From Ruminococcus sp. (GTDB taxonomy: Bacteria > Bacillota > Clostridia > Oscillospirales > Ruminococcaceae), in contig NZ_JAILNU010000040.1 of assembly GCF_024691275.1 (NCBI RefSeq), positions 1-64,000 on the forward strand: a stretch of 64,000 nucleotides of DNA, given 5' to 3'. The notes under the pieces are model-generated. The model was given only the letters and a program-made list of their open reading frames with translations, was not told the origin of the DNA and made no database searches. Shown here one piece after another: positions 7,553 to 17,085 of the stretch (position 1 is the first letter of the stretch; every line of letters starts with the position of its first letter). The translations under genes and the position numbers were made by a program.

Positions 7553-9943
7553 ATGGATAAATATTTGAAAACACTTGAACTGGACAAGATACTTGAAATG
7601 CTTGCGGAGCTTACCTCCAACGAGGAGAGCCACCGCATGGCACTGGCGGTACGTCCCGACAACGACCTTGAAAGGGTGCGCTATGAGTGTCTCAAGACCT
7701 CGCAGGCGCTGTCTCTTTCGGTGCAGTTCGGAACACCGCCTTTCAGCAATTTCAAGGACATAAGCTCCGTGGCTGCAAGAGCAAAGTCGGGAGCTGTAAT
7801 ATCTCTCCGCGACCTCATGGACATCGCGGCTATGCTCCGTCAGATAAAGGCTCTTGCCGACTGGTACGGACACTGCGAGAATATGGAGACAGAGCTGAGC
7901 TATCTCTTTTCGAGATTGCAGCCTAACGATTGGCTGCTTGAAAAGCTTGAACGCTCAATAATCTCGGAAAATGAGATCGCGGACGCTGCAAGTCCCGAGC
8001 TTGCGGCTATCAGAAGAAAGATCAACCGCGCAGGTATGCAGCTGCGTGAAACTCTGGACAAAATGATAAAGAACAAGACCACTCAGCAGTACTTGCAGGA
8101 GAGCAATGTCACTATCCGTGACGGACGCTTCGTTCTCCCTGTAAAATCCGAGTACCGCGGACAGGTGAGCGGACTTATCCACGATACCTCTGCTACGGGA
8201 CAGACCATATTCATCGAGCCAATGGCAATAGTCGAGGCAAATAACGATATACGTCTCCTTGAAGCCAAGGAGCAGGAAGAGATAGAGCACATAATCCGCC
8301 AGCTCTGCCGCGACTGCGGCGATTATGCGGATATACTCGCAGAGAATTACAAGGTCTGCACCGAGCTGAACCTATACTTTGCAAAGTCGAACCTTGCTGC
8401 AAAGCTCAACTGCTCACTCCCCGAGATAACAGATGACGGAAAAATGTACCTGAAAAAGGCTCGTCACCCGCTTATCGACAAGAACAAGGCTGTTCCCGTG
8501 GAGATAAGTCTGGGCGAGGACTATCAGGCGCTCATCATAACAGGCCCGAACACAGGCGGTAAGACCGTTTCACTGAAAACAGCGGGACTTCTTGCGGCTA
8601 TGACTATGTGCGGACTTCTTATCCCTGTTGCCGACGGCAGCAAGATCTCCGTTTATGACCATATCCTCGCAGATATCGGCGACAGCCAGAGCATCGAGCA
8701 GAACCTCTCCACCTTCTCGTCCCATACAAATAAAGTCATTGAGATACTTAAAACTGCCGACGAGCAGTCCCTTGTGCTCCTTGACGAGCTGGGATCGGGT
8801 ACAGACCCTGTTGAGGGCGCAGCTCTTGCAATATCAATAATCCGTCGCCTTATGGAGAGCGGTGCAAAGGTGATGGTGACTACTCATTATCAGGAACTGA
8901 AAGTGTTCGCTATCGACAGCGAGGGCGTTGAGAACGCTTCCTGCGAGTTCGACATCGAGACGCTTCGCCCCACATACAGGCTTATCGTGGGTTCGCCCGG
9001 AAAGTCAAACGCTTTCGCTATATCGGAAAGTCTGGGTATGCCTTCGGATATAATTAATGACGCGAAGAGCCGCGTGAGCGAAGCCAATACCCGTCTGGAG
9101 GAGGTCATCGGAAAGCTTGAAGCTTCAAGACTTGACCTTGAACGCCAGAAAGAGGAGATAGCTCGTTTGAAAGCTCAGACTGCCGAGCACGAGGAGGCTA
9201 TCCGCGTTGAGCGTGAAAAGCTTGAAGCTGCAAAGGCTGACGAGCTTGAAAAGGCAAGACTCCGTGCAATGACCATAATCGAGCAGACAAAGGCTGAGTC
9301 CAACGAGCTTCTCGATGAGCTTGACAAGCTCCGCAAGGAAAAAGAGAAAAAGGACTTCAGCGCCAATGTTTCGGGCATGAAGGCGAAGACCAAGCAGAGT
9401 TTCAACAAGATGTACGATACGGCAAATCCTATCGACAGGCGCGACCCGAATGAGGGGTATGTGCTCCCGAGAAAGCTGCGCCGCGGAGATACCGTATATG
9501 TCGTAGATTTGCAGCGCAAGGGCATAATCTCAGGCGAGCCCGACGGCAGCGAGTTCGTATACGTGCAGATGGGCGTAATGAAAACGAAAATGAACATTTC
9601 CCGTCTGCGTCTTGAAGAGCCTGAAAAGGTCACGGTCGGAAGCAAGTCTGTTCGTCCTAACCGCAAGATGAACAAAGTGGGCGTAAAGGCTGAGCGCCGC
9701 GGAAAAATGGAACTCGATATACGCGGCTGTGCCTGCGATGACGGAGTATACCAGCTCGATGCATTCATAGATCAGGCTGTGATGTCCAATATTTCAACAG
9801 TTACGATAATTCACGGAAAGGGTACGGGACTTCTCAGACAGGCAGTTCATAAGCGGCTGAAATCCCACCCGTCCGTAAAGGCGTTCAGACTTGGACTCTT
9901 CGGCGAGGGTGAGGACGGAGTTACCGTTGCCGAGCTAAAATAA
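7553..9943 (+). CDS. mutS2: Endonuclease MutS2
   Basis: 796 residues, close to the family norm. A clamp/ATPase protein of the MutS family that lacks the mismatch-recognition domain; members have been linked to suppression of recombination and to rescue of collided ribosomes. The Walker A motif is GPNTGGKT and Walker B is VLLDELGSGTDP. A long coiled coil (about 515-620) rich in Glu/Lys/Ala follows the ATPase. The C-terminal Smr nuclease-like domain (about 720-796) begins with LDIRG and contains HGKGTGLLR. The ATG at 7553 is chosen over 7499 because AAGGAAGA lies just upstream and MDKYLKTLELDKILE matches the family start. Confidence 0.95.
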   Translation: MDKYLKTLELDKILEMLAELTSNEESHRMALAVRPDNDLERVRYECLKTSQALSLSVQFGTPPFSNFKDISSVAARAKSGAVISLRDLMDIAAMLRQIKALADWYGHCENMETELSYLFSRLQPNDWLLEKLERSIISENEIADAASPELAAIRRKINRAGMQLRETLDKMIKNKTTQQYLQESNVTIRDGRFVLPVKSEYRGQVSGLIHDTSATGQTIFIEPMAIVEANNDIRLLEAKEQEEIEHIIRQLCRDCGDYADILAENYKVCTELNLYFAKSNLAAKLNCSLPEITDDGKMYLKKARHPLIDKNKAVPVEISLGEDYQALIITGPNTGGKTVSLKTAGLLAAMTMCGLLIPVADGSKISVYDHILADIGDSQSIEQNLSTFSSHTNKVIEILKTADEQSLVLLDELGSGTDPVEGAALAISIIRRLMESGAKVMVTTHYQELKVFAIDSEGVENASCEFDIETLRPTYRLIVGSPGKSNAFAISESLGMPSDIINDAKSRVSEANTRLEEVIGKLEASRLDLERQKEEIARLKAQTAEHEEAIRVEREKLEAAKADELEKARLRAMTIIEQTKAESNELLDELDKLRKEKEKKDFSANVSGMKAKTKQSFNKMYDTANPIDRRDPNEGYVLPRKLRRGDTVYVVDLQRKGIISGEPDGSEFVYVQMGVMKTKMNISRLRLEEPEKVTVGSKSVRPNRKMNKVGVKAERRGKMELDIRGCACDDGVYQLDAFIDQAVMSNISTVTIIHGKGTGLLRQAVHKRLKSHPSVKAFRLGLFGEGEDGVTVAELK

Positions 9944-9971
9944 TGCAAAGCAGAAAATTATTTAAAAATGG

Positions 9972-10000
9972 TTGCCAAAAACGGGCTTTTGTTGTATAAT
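9972..10000 (+). promoter_or_regulatory. Promoter of the sensor-GGDEF gene
   Basis: TTGCCA (9972-9977) and TATAAT (9995-10000) are separated by 17 bases, 42 bases before the TTG start at 10042. Confidence 0.8.
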
Positions 10001-10041
10001 GACATTAAAGAAAAAAGAGATGGGAAAGGAGAGACTGCGCT

Positions 10042-11949
10042 TTGAAGAAACGAAGGACTATCGCTGTTATCGCAGCAGATGTTTTTAATGACTATATGAA
10101 CCGTATACTCGTCGGTATTTCTGAGCAGTGCAGGGCTCTCGGATATGATGCCATCTCTTTTCTCATGGCGTTCAACCTTGACAGCGGCAACCTTATTCAG
10201 CAGGGCGAGGAGAATATATTTACCCTCATAAAAAAAGAGGTCATCGACGGCGTTATACTCATGGCGGGAAATATCTCCAGCCAGAATCTTGTGGATAAGT
10301 TCGTGAAGGTGTTTTCACACTGGGGTATACCCGTTGTCGCAATTGACTATGATGTGGATTTCTGCGAGACTATATACGCAGAAGATACAGAGCTTTTTGA
10401 GCAGATGACAGACCACTTCATCGAGAAGCACGGCTGCCAAAAGATAACCTGCCTGACAGGTCCCGAGGGCAATACTCCCGCATTGTCAAGACTTGAAGGC
10501 TATAAGCGTTCGATGAAGAAGCACGGGCTTGAAATAGGCCCGCATGATATAGTATACGGCGATTTCTGGAAGATAGTCTCACGCCGTATCGCAAAACAGT
10601 ACATAAACGGCGAGTGGGAAATCCCCGATGCGGTCGTGTGTGCAAATGACGTAATGGCAAGGAGCTTATGTACTTCACTTGTAAAGGGCGGTTTCAGGAT
10701 ACCCGAGGATATAAGAGTATCGGGATATGACGGCTCAAATGACGCTATACTGTGCATACCGTCCATAACGACGATCAGCCCAAGAAATGAGCGGCTCGGC
10801 GCGAAGGCAGTGTGTCGTCTTCATAAGCTCATAACAGGTGAGGAGACAGAACCGCTTGCAACACTTCATGACGGGGAAATGCTGTTTGCACGTTCCTGCG
10901 GCTGCGGAAGCGCTACGAAGTACAGTGTCGAAACAAGCGAAAATTACCATAATATGATAGAACGCTATGAACAGTACTATAGTAAGAGCGGAATGCTCGA
11001 AAGCCTCATGGAGGAGGAAAATCTCGACGGACTTCTTCATAAGCTCAACGGATTTGCCTATGTTGTCAACGGTATAGATACGTATATGCTGTGCCTGTGC
11101 AAGGATTGGGACAACGTTGAGGAAAGTGAGGACAACTATGTGCGCGAGGGCTATGCTGCGGAAATGCAGACAAAGTTCGTCTACACAAAGAGGGATACGG
11201 ATTTCGTGAGCCGAAGCTTTGCGTCGGCGGATATCCTCCCCGACTTTATTGATGAATATTGTACCGAGCCTTCGATGTATTTTATCCTGCCCGTACACTT
11301 TATGGACCGCTGCTTCGGTTATTCCATATTCCGCTTCAGCGACGTGAAGTGCGCTGCCAGCAGCGTCTTCGCAGAGTGGAACAAGAATATAAGCACCGCT
11401 CTTGAGTTCCTGCGTGTACGTACCAAGCTCATAAGCATAAATCAGAGGATACTGATGAGCTCTATCCGTGATACCCTGACAGGTGTGTATAACCGCAAGG
11501 GCTTCAACAGAAAGGCGGACGCTATCTTCAAAATGGCTAAGGACGAGCAGAAAATGCTGTTTTTACTTATCGCCGATCTGGATCACCTGAAAATGATAAA
11601 CGACAATTTCGGACATATCGAAGGCGATAATGCCATAACTATAGCCGCCAATGCGCTGAACGCCTGCTGTGACACCAATGAGATATGCGCACGTATCGGC
11701 GGAGATGAGTACGCTGTGGTAGGCTGCGGATACTATACCGATGCCAAGGCGAGAGAGAAGATCAATTATATACGCCGATATTTCGACAGGTATAACAGTT
11801 CGTCACGAAAAGAATACAAGGTCGAGCTTAGTCTCGGATACAGTTGCAGTGTCCCCGATGCGGATTCACAGCTGGAAAAATACATTGAAATAGCAGACGA
11901 GAAAATGTACGAGGACAAGGTTCAGCGCAAAAAGCAGAGAGTTGACTGA
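10042..11949 (+). CDS. LacI-type periplasmic-binding-fold sensor with GGDEF domain
   Basis: 635 residues, a probable diguanylate cyclase making the second messenger c-di-GMP. Residues about 5-285 have the fold of LacI/PBP1 ligand-binding domains (TIAVIAADVFNDYMNRI; VVCANDVMARS; IRVSGYDGS), but no helix-turn-helix and no signal peptide, so sensing is cytoplasmic. Then come a cysteine cluster (SCGCGS, about 291-296), a middle domain and a GGDEF domain (about 470-625) with DTLTGVYNRKGF and the active-site GGDEY at 553-557. The TTG start is supported by GGGAAAGGAGAG upstream. It is a paralogue of the AraC-output protein at 49.25 kb. The ligand, perhaps a sugar, is unknown. Confidence 0.85.
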   Translation: MKKRRTIAVIAADVFNDYMNRILVGISEQCRALGYDAISFLMAFNLDSGNLIQQGEENIFTLIKKEVIDGVILMAGNISSQNLVDKFVKVFSHWGIPVVAIDYDVDFCETIYAEDTELFEQMTDHFIEKHGCQKITCLTGPEGNTPALSRLEGYKRSMKKHGLEIGPHDIVYGDFWKIVSRRIAKQYINGEWEIPDAVVCANDVMARSLCTSLVKGGFRIPEDIRVSGYDGSNDAILCIPSITTISPRNERLGAKAVCRLHKLITGEETEPLATLHDGEMLFARSCGCGSATKYSVETSENYHNMIERYEQYYSKSGMLESLMEEENLDGLLHKLNGFAYVVNGIDTYMLCLCKDWDNVEESEDNYVREGYAAEMQTKFVYTKRDTDFVSRSFASADILPDFIDEYCTEPSMYFILPVHFMDRCFGYSIFRFSDVKCAASSVFAEWNKNISTALEFLRVRTKLISINQRILMSSIRDTLTGVYNRKGFNRKADAIFKMAKDEQKMLFLLIADLDHLKMINDNFGHIEGDNAITIAANALNACCDTNEICARIGGDEYAVVGCGYYTDAKAREKINYIRRYFDRYNSSSRKEYKVELSLGYSCSVPDADSQLEKYIEIADEKMYEDKVQRKKQRVD

Positions 11950-12047
11950 TACCCCTTGTATATGCTGCCTTTCGTTATGGCTTGAAGCTATCATATCATT
12001 TGTTTTGCTTTTAATTACACTATCCGCTTTAAAATGCTTGACGGCTA

Positions 12048-12076
12048 TTGACAAAAAACACGAAATATGCTAAAAT
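12048..12076 (+). promoter_or_regulatory. Promoter of the polyamine operon leader
   Basis: TTGACA (12048-12053) and TAAAAT (12071-12076) are separated by 17 bases. The predicted start, about 12083, leaves a leader of some 325 nt before speD. Confidence 0.85.
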
Positions 12077-12092
12077 ATATTGAATTGCAAAA

Positions 12093-12328
12093 GAAACTTC
12101 GGTTTCAGAGCAAGACTATTGACCACTCCGCTTCGGGAGTTGAGGCCATACGGACAGCCGGGTCAAATGCCGACCGCCGATTATTCGGCTGGCAACTTCT
12201 GTTGCCTTATTGATTCGACTGAGCGTCGATAAAGTTTTTATAAGTTCTCATCAGCTTGTGAAAGGTCAATAAGAGTAGTAAAAGGTAGTACTTGCTTGTA
12301 TAGACTCTGAAACCATATATGAAGTTTC
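12093..12328 (+). ncRNA. Candidate structured leader RNA (riboswitch-like) of the polyamine operon
   Basis: A perfect 10-bp long-range stem, GGTTTCAGAG (12101-12110) with CTCTGAAACC (12305-12314), encloses about 195 nt. Inside, TATTGACC (12117-12124) pairs with GGTCAATA (12264-12271), and five local hairpins follow: ACTCC/GGAGT (12125-12140), GGTC/GACC (12161-12175), GCCGA/TCGGC (12176-12189), GGCAAC/GTTGCC (12191-12206) and CGAC/GTCG (12216-12228). GAAAC at 12093-12097 with a TTCG loop, and GTTTC at 12324-12328, can each compete with the closing stem. A terminator follows at 12351. I could not match it to a riboswitch class I know; the ligand, if any, is unknown but a polyamine or S-adenosylmethionine is the obvious guess from the genes. 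Confidence 0.7.
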
Positions 12329-12350
12329 TGCGTATCTTGATGGATATTTC

Positions 12351-12391
12351 ATGCACACAATGGCTGATAAGGTCTTTTGTGTGCATTTTTT
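12351..12391 (+). terminator. Intrinsic terminator inside the speD leader (attenuator)
   Basis: ATGCACACAA (12351-12360) pairs perfectly with TTGTGTGCAT (12377-12386) and is followed by six T residues. It ends 18 bases before the speD ATG, after the structured RNA and before the ribosome binding site, so full-length transcription must escape it. This suggests regulated premature termination. Confidence 0.85.
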
Positions 12392-12409
12392 GTTTAAAGG
12401 TGTGTTGTT

Positions 12410-13180
12410 ATGGAAAATAAACTGAAACTTTACGGTTTTAACAACCTTACAAAGTCTTTGAGTTTTAATATTTATGATGTATGCTATGCGAAGACAGCAC
12501 GTTCACAGCAGGAGTATATCGCCTATGTTGACGAGCAGTACAATTCCGAGCGTATAACCGATATTATGACTCATGTCACTGAGATGATAGGAGCGCAGGT
12601 GCTCAGCGTTTCCCGTCAGGACTACGATCCTCAGGGAGCGTCGGCGACATTCCTTATCGCGGACGATACCATGATACCGGTGGGCGGCAATGAGACAGTT
12701 GCTCACCTCGATAAGAGCCACGTTACTGTGCATACCTACCCCGAGTTCCATCCGGATACGAGCATTGCAACGTTCCGCGTGGACATAGATGTAGCCACCT
12801 GCGGCAAAATAACACCGCTTACGGCTCTTGATTATCTCATCGGCAGCTTCGACTCCGATATAATCACCATGGATTACAGAGTCCGCGGCTTTACCCGCAA
12901 TCTCAGCGGAGAAAAGCTGTTCATAGACCACGATATAACTTCCATACAGAATTATATCGACGCAGCTGTGCTTGATAAGTACGACGCAGTGGATATAAAC
13001 GTCTATCAGGCGAATATCTTCCACACAAAAATGCTTATCAAGGAGCTCGACCTGCAAAATTACCTTTTCAATACCGATGTGAATGAACTGCCGCCAAGGC
13101 GCAGACTTGAGATAACCAATGCGCTTCAGCGGGAAATGATAGAAATTTTCAGTGGAAGGAACGTGTTCGGAAATGGCTGA
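12410..13180 (+). CDS. speD: S-adenosylmethionine decarboxylase proenzyme
   Basis: Produces decarboxylated S-adenosylmethionine, the aminopropyl donor for spermidine. 256 residues, close to the E. coli type enzyme. The self-cleavage site is in [13 protein letters not shown]: Ser103 becomes the pyruvoyl group. The catalytic cysteine equivalent is Cys131 in [11 protein letters not shown]. The ATG follows an AAAGGTGTG site directly after the leader terminator. The 3' end overlaps the next gene by 8 bases. First gene of the speD-speA-(membrane protein)-speE-speB cluster. Confidence 0.95.
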   Translation: MENKLKLYGFNNLTKSLSFNIYDVCYAKTARSQQEYIAYVDEQYNSERITDIMTHVTEMIGAQVLSVSRQDYDPQGASATFLIADDTMIPVGGNETVAHLDKSHVTVHTYPEFHPDTSIATFRVDIDVATCGKITPLTALDYLIGSFDSDIITMDYRVRGFTRNLSGEKLFIDHDITSIQNYIDAAVLDKYDAVDINVYQANIFHTKMLIKELDLQNYLFNTDVNELPPRRRLEITNALQREMIEIFSGRNVFGNG

Positions 13181-14624
13181 ACTTTCCCAGACAAATGCGC
13201 CGATATACGAAGCGCTGAGAAGATTTCGCCGTATGAGAGTCGTGCCCTTCGATGTCCCGGGACATAAGCGCGGCAGAGGAAATATGGAGCTCACTGAGTT
13301 CCTCGGCGAGGACTGCATGAACGTTGATGTAAACTCCATGAAGCCTCTGGACAACCTCTGTCATCCCGTGTCGGTCATCAAGGACGCTGAGGAGCTTGCA
13401 GCCGAAGCATTCGGAGCAGCCAGCGCCTTCTTTATGGTGGGCGGTACGACTTCTGCGGTACAGAGCATGATAATGTACGCCTGTAAGGAGGGCGATAAGA
13501 TAATCATGCCGCGAAATGTCCACAGAAGCGCCATAAATGCGCTTATCCTTACGGGAGCTGTTCCCGTGTACGTCAATCCCGATGTGAACCATAAACTGGG
13601 AATTGCTCTGGGAATGTCGGTGGTACAGGTGGAGCAGGCGATACTGGATAATCCCGATGCCAAGGCGATAATGGTGAATAATCCCACATATTACGGTATA
13701 TGCTCCGACCTGAAGAAGATAACGGAGATCGCCCATGCCCACGGAATGCTCGTGCTTGTGGACGAGGCTCACGGAACACATTTCTACTTCGGCGAGAACT
13801 TTCCCATAACGGCAATGGCTGCGGGAGCTGATATAGCTTCGGTAAGTATGCATAAATCGGGCGGAAGTCTTACCCAGAGCTCTTTCCTGCTCATGGGAAA
13901 GGCTATAAACTCTGACTATATGCGGCAGGTCATAAACCTCACCCAGACCACGAGCGCATCGTATCTGCTGCTTTCCAGCCTTGATATTTCCAGAAAGAGA
14001 CTGGCTCTCGGCGGACGCGAGATATTCGCACAGACCGTGGAAATGGCAGAATATGCACGCTCCGAGATAAACGAGATAGGCGGATATTACGCATATTCCC
14101 GTGAACTCATAAACGGCGACAGCATATACGACTTCGATGTGTCGAAGCTGAGCATATACACTCTGCCTATCGGACTGGCCGGCATAGAGGTCTACGACCT
14201 TCTGCGTGACGAGTACGATATCCAGATCGAGTTCGGCGACATCGGAAATGTCCTCGCATATATATCTGTAGGCGACAGAAAGCGCGATATCGAGCGCCTT
14301 ATCAGTGCTCTTGCGGAGATAAAGCGCCGCTTCGGAAAGGACGGAGCGGATATGCTCACTCAGGAATACATCAGCCCTGTAGTTGCGGAAACTCCGCGAA
14401 AGGCGTTTTACGCCGAAAAGCGCTCGCTGCCCCTTGATGAGACCGCAGGGGAGGTGTGCAGCGAATTTGTAATGTGCTATCCACCAGGTATACCCATACT
14501 CGCCCCGGGAGAACTTATCACTCCCGAGATAATTGAGTATATAAAGTATGCCAAGGAAAAGGGCTGCCAGATGACAGGTACAGAAGACATAAATATAGAA
14601 AGACTTAACGTACTTGATTTTTAA
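13173..14624 (+). CDS. speA: Orn/Lys/Arg decarboxylase family protein, probable arginine decarboxylase
   Basis: 483 residues, a fold-type I PLP decarboxylase of the short Gram-positive (SpeA/YaaO) type. The PLP lysine is Lys228 in [13 protein letters not shown], with the preceding Asp-x-Ala-His (VDEAHGTH) at 197-203. The C-terminal small domain ends with [11 protein letters not shown]. Substrate specificity cannot be read from the sequence; arginine is favoured because agmatinase (speB) lies in the same cluster, making arginine to agmatine to putrescine complete. The ATG at 13173 is preferred to the GTG at 13152; it overlaps the end of speD and GGAAGGA lies upstream. Confidence 0.88.
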   Translation: MAELSQTNAPIYEALRRFRRMRVVPFDVPGHKRGRGNMELTEFLGEDCMNVDVNSMKPLDNLCHPVSVIKDAEELAAEAFGAASAFFMVGGTTSAVQSMIMYACKEGDKIIMPRNVHRSAINALILTGAVPVYVNPDVNHKLGIALGMSVVQVEQAILDNPDAKAIMVNNPTYYGICSDLKKITEIAHAHGMLVLVDEAHGTHFYFGENFPITAMAAGADIASVSMHKSGGSLTQSSFLLMGKAINSDYMRQVINLTQTTSASYLLLSSLDISRKRLALGGREIFAQTVEMAEYARSEINEIGGYYAYSRELINGDSIYDFDVSKLSIYTLPIGLAGIEVYDLLRDEYDIQIEFGDIGNVLAYISVGDRKRDIERLISALAEIKRRFGKDGADMLTQEYISPVVAETPRKAFYAEKRSLPLDETAGEVCSEFVMCYPPGIPILAPGELITPEIIEYIKYAKEKGCQMTGTEDINIERLNVLDF

Positions 14625-14686
14625 CTATATGCGCAGTATTTTATTTTTTAATACACTATAATTTTTATTAAGGAAGGTTTTGTAAA

Positions 14687-15193
14687 ATGAATATGAAAAA
14701 AGTCGGAATCACAATGAACATACTTATGGGAGTTACTCTCAGTTTTTGTCTTTCACTTTTAGGTAATCTCACGTCGGGGGACGGTTTTAAGCCTGTAGCT
14801 TTTATTGCAAGCTTCATAGTTAGTACGATAATCAGCCTGCTCATAGGCTTCCTTATACCGATGAGAAAGATCGAGAGCGGTGCAGTCAAGGCAATGAACC
14901 TCAATGAGCGCAGCCTGCCTGCAAATATCATATCATCGCTGATCTCTGACGTTATATATACACCTGTCATCACCCTTGCCATGATAGCGCTTGCCCGCAA
15001 AATGGCTATGAAGATGAGCAACGGTCACGCACAGCTCCCGCCATTCGGAGCAATGTTCGGAAAATCGCTCATAATCAGCTTTATAGTTGCATTTTTCATT
15101 ATCTTTATCTTAACACCTGTCTATCTGAAGTTTTCCATGAAACGTGCAGGTGTTGATATCGGCGCTGGCGGACCGCCTGCTGACAGAAAATAA
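14687..15193 (+). CDS. Small integral membrane protein, DUF2798-like
   Basis: 168 residues with four likely membrane helices (about 8-25, 38-58, 82-102, 122-145). A conserved-looking pair of repeats (LMGVTLSFCLSLLG and FGKSLIISFIVAFFIIF) resembles DUF2798-type proteins of unknown function. A strong AAGGAAGG site precedes the start. It lies between speA and speE, so it may be co-transcribed with polyamine genes and could take part in export or uptake, but that is only context. Confidence 0.7.
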   Translation: MNMKKVGITMNILMGVTLSFCLSLLGNLTSGDGFKPVAFIASFIVSTIISLLIGFLIPMRKIESGAVKAMNLNERSLPANIISSLISDVIYTPVITLAMIALARKMAMKMSNGHAQLPPFGAMFGKSLIISFIVAFFIIFILTPVYLKFSMKRAGVDIGAGGPPADRK

Positions 15194-15204
15194 TTTTACG
15201 GTCA

Positions 15205-15283
15205 TGTAGGGGGCGATGCCTACATCGCCCCGATTATTGCGGGCAGATGTGAGTATCTGCCCCTACAATCAGCTAACGGCTAA
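15205..15283 (-). repeat. MITE-like extragenic repeat with TGTAGGGG/CCCCTACA ends
   Basis: Terminal inverted repeats TGTAGGGG (15205-15212) and CCCCTACA (15260-15267) bound a 63-bp unit that contains two hairpins, GGGGCGATG/CATCGCCCC and GGGCAGAT/ATCTGCCC. Outside the right end is AGCTAACGG, the reverse complement of the CCGTTAGC motif next to the other copies. It separates the membrane protein gene from speE. Confidence 0.7.
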
Positions 15284-15331
15284 GATCCTACCTCTGCAAG
15301 GCGGAGAGCAGATCAAGAACGGAGGTATAGT

Positions 15332-16183
15332 ATGGAATTATGGTTCACGGAGAGACATACTCCTAATGTTAAGTTTTCAATAAAGGTCGATCATCAGCTC
15401 TACAGCGGAAACAGCGAGTTTCAGCGCATAGATGTGTTTGATTCCAAGGAATTCGGACGCTTTCTCACTCTCGACGGCTACATGATGCTGACTGAAAAGG
15501 ACGAGTTCATATACCACGAGATGATAACTCATGTTCCCATGGCTGTCCACCCTAATCCGAAAAATATACTTGTTATCGGTGCAGGCGACGGCGGAGTAGT
15601 CCGCGAACTGACCCGTTATCCCTCCGTTGAGAGCATCGACCTTGTGGAGATCGATGAGCTCGTTGTGGAAGTGAGCAAGAAATATCTGCCCACCACAGCC
15701 TGCCGATTCGATGACCCGAGAGTACACGTTTACTATGAGGACGGCGTTAAATTCATACGCCGCTGTACAGACCAGTACGACGTTATCATCGTGGATTCCA
15801 CAGACCCATTCGGCCCCGGTGAGGGGCTTTTTACCAAGGAGTTCTACGGAAGCTGCTTCAAGGCGCTCCGTCACGACGGCATTATGGTAAATCAGCATGA
15901 GAGCCCCTTTTATGACGAGGACGCGGCAGCTATGCAGCGCTCACACAAGCGTATTGTGGAGAGCTTCCCCATAAGCAAGGTCTATCAGGCTCATATTCCC
16001 ACCTATCCTTCGGGACACTGGCTTTTCGGTTTTGCTTCAAAGAAATATCACCCGACAAACGACTATAACGGTACAAAGTGGAGTATGCTCGGTATAAAGA
16101 CACGTTACTATAACCCGAGACTTCACACAGGAGCCTTCGCGCTCCCATGCTATGTAGAGGAGCTTCTCAGAGATGTTGAATAA
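15332..16183 (+). CDS. speE: Spermidine synthase (polyamine aminopropyltransferase)
   Basis: Transfers the aminopropyl group of decarboxylated S-adenosylmethionine to putrescine to give spermidine. 283 residues, usual length. The nucleotide-binding loop GAGDGG is at 83-88, and the putrescine-site sequence DSTDPFGPGEGLF is intact. An excellent GGAGG site precedes the ATG. The 3' end overlaps speB by 11 bases, so these two are translationally coupled. Confidence 0.96.
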   Translation: MELWFTERHTPNVKFSIKVDHQLYSGNSEFQRIDVFDSKEFGRFLTLDGYMMLTEKDEFIYHEMITHVPMAVHPNPKNILVIGAGDGGVVRELTRYPSVESIDLVEIDELVVEVSKKYLPTTACRFDDPRVHVYYEDGVKFIRRCTDQYDVIIVDSTDPFGPGEGLFTKEFYGSCFKALRHDGIMVNQHESPFYDEDAAAMQRSHKRIVESFPISKVYQAHIPTYPSGHWLFGFASKKYHPTNDYNGTKWSMLGIKTRYYNPRLHTGAFALPCYVEELLRDVE

Positions 16184-17024
16184 GAATATACAGACATTTA
16201 TCGCCTGCGACAGTGAGTACGAGGACGCTAAGGTAGTCCTTTTCGGAGCAGGCTTCGACGGTACTACAAGCTTTCGCCCCGGCACAAGATTTGCACCTTC
16301 TGCCATAAGGAATGAGAGCTTCGGCATCGAGACATACAGTCCTTACCAGAACAAGGACATGACAGACTACAGCTATTTCGACAGCGGCGACCTTGAGCTC
16401 CCGTTCGGAAGCACAGAACGCGCAGTAGCCGATATAACTTCCCGTGCGGATCAGATACTGAGTGACGGAAAGCTCCCGTTCATGATAGGCGGAGAGCATC
16501 TTGTAACTCTGGGCTCCGTAACGGCAGTGAACGAAAAGTACAGCGACCTGTATATCGTTCATTTTGATGCACACGCAGACCTGAGAGATGACTATCTCGG
16601 TCAGCAGCTCTCACACGCCTGTGTACTGAGAAGATGCCACGAGCTTGTGGGCGACGGTCATATCTTCCAGTTCGGTATACGCAGCGGCGACCGTGAGGAG
16701 TTTCACTTTGCCGATGAGCATACAGAGATGCATAAGTTCAGTTTCGACGGTCTTGAAGAAGTTGTTGAAAAGCTCAGGGGCAAGAATGTATACTTCACTC
16801 TTGACCTTGATGTGCTTGATTCGTCAATATTCCCGGGAACAGGTACTCCCGAGGCAGGCGGCGTGACCTTTGACGAGCTTCGCAAGGCAGTAACACTGGT
16901 ATGCAGCAAGCTGAATATAGTAGGCTGCGACGTTAACGAGCTAAGTCCCGTTTACGACCAGAGCGGAGTATCCACAGCAGTTGCCTGCAAGATAATCAGG
17001 GAGATGCTTCTGGCTCTTTCGTAA
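16173..17024 (+). CDS. speB: Agmatinase
   Basis: Hydrolyses agmatine to putrescine and urea with a binuclear manganese site. 283 residues. Metal ligands are in GGEH (about 108-111), FDAHADLRD (about 130-138) and FTLDLDVLDSS (about 209-219). The ureohydrolase family also includes arginase and guanidinobutyrase; placement after speE and with a decarboxylase of the arginine type favours agmatinase. It overlaps the end of speE. Confidence 0.92.
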   Translation: MLNKNIQTFIACDSEYEDAKVVLFGAGFDGTTSFRPGTRFAPSAIRNESFGIETYSPYQNKDMTDYSYFDSGDLELPFGSTERAVADITSRADQILSDGKLPFMIGGEHLVTLGSVTAVNEKYSDLYIVHFDAHADLRDDYLGQQLSHACVLRRCHELVGDGHIFQFGIRSGDREEFHFADEHTEMHKFSFDGLEEVVEKLRGKNVYFTLDLDVLDSSIFPGTGTPEAGGVTFDELRKAVTLVCSKLNIVGCDVNELSPVYDQSGVSTAVACKIIREMLLALS

Positions 17025-17085
17025 GGGAAAAGCTTGATATAGGAATATTTTGGGAAAACATACATGGACTTAAAAGAGGTAAAAA

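Noticed and set aside
12100..12320. Group I/II intron, T-box, SAM or cobalamin riboswitch in the speD leader
   Set aside because: Conserved landmarks of these classes (for example the T-box AGGGTGG core, the S-box core or the cobalamin box) were not found; kept as an unclassified RNA.
12503..13354. 283-codon open frame antisense to speD
   Set aside because: It is the complement of a well-conserved coding sequence, has no ribosome binding site and low-complexity composition rich in Ile, His and Val; a shadow frame.
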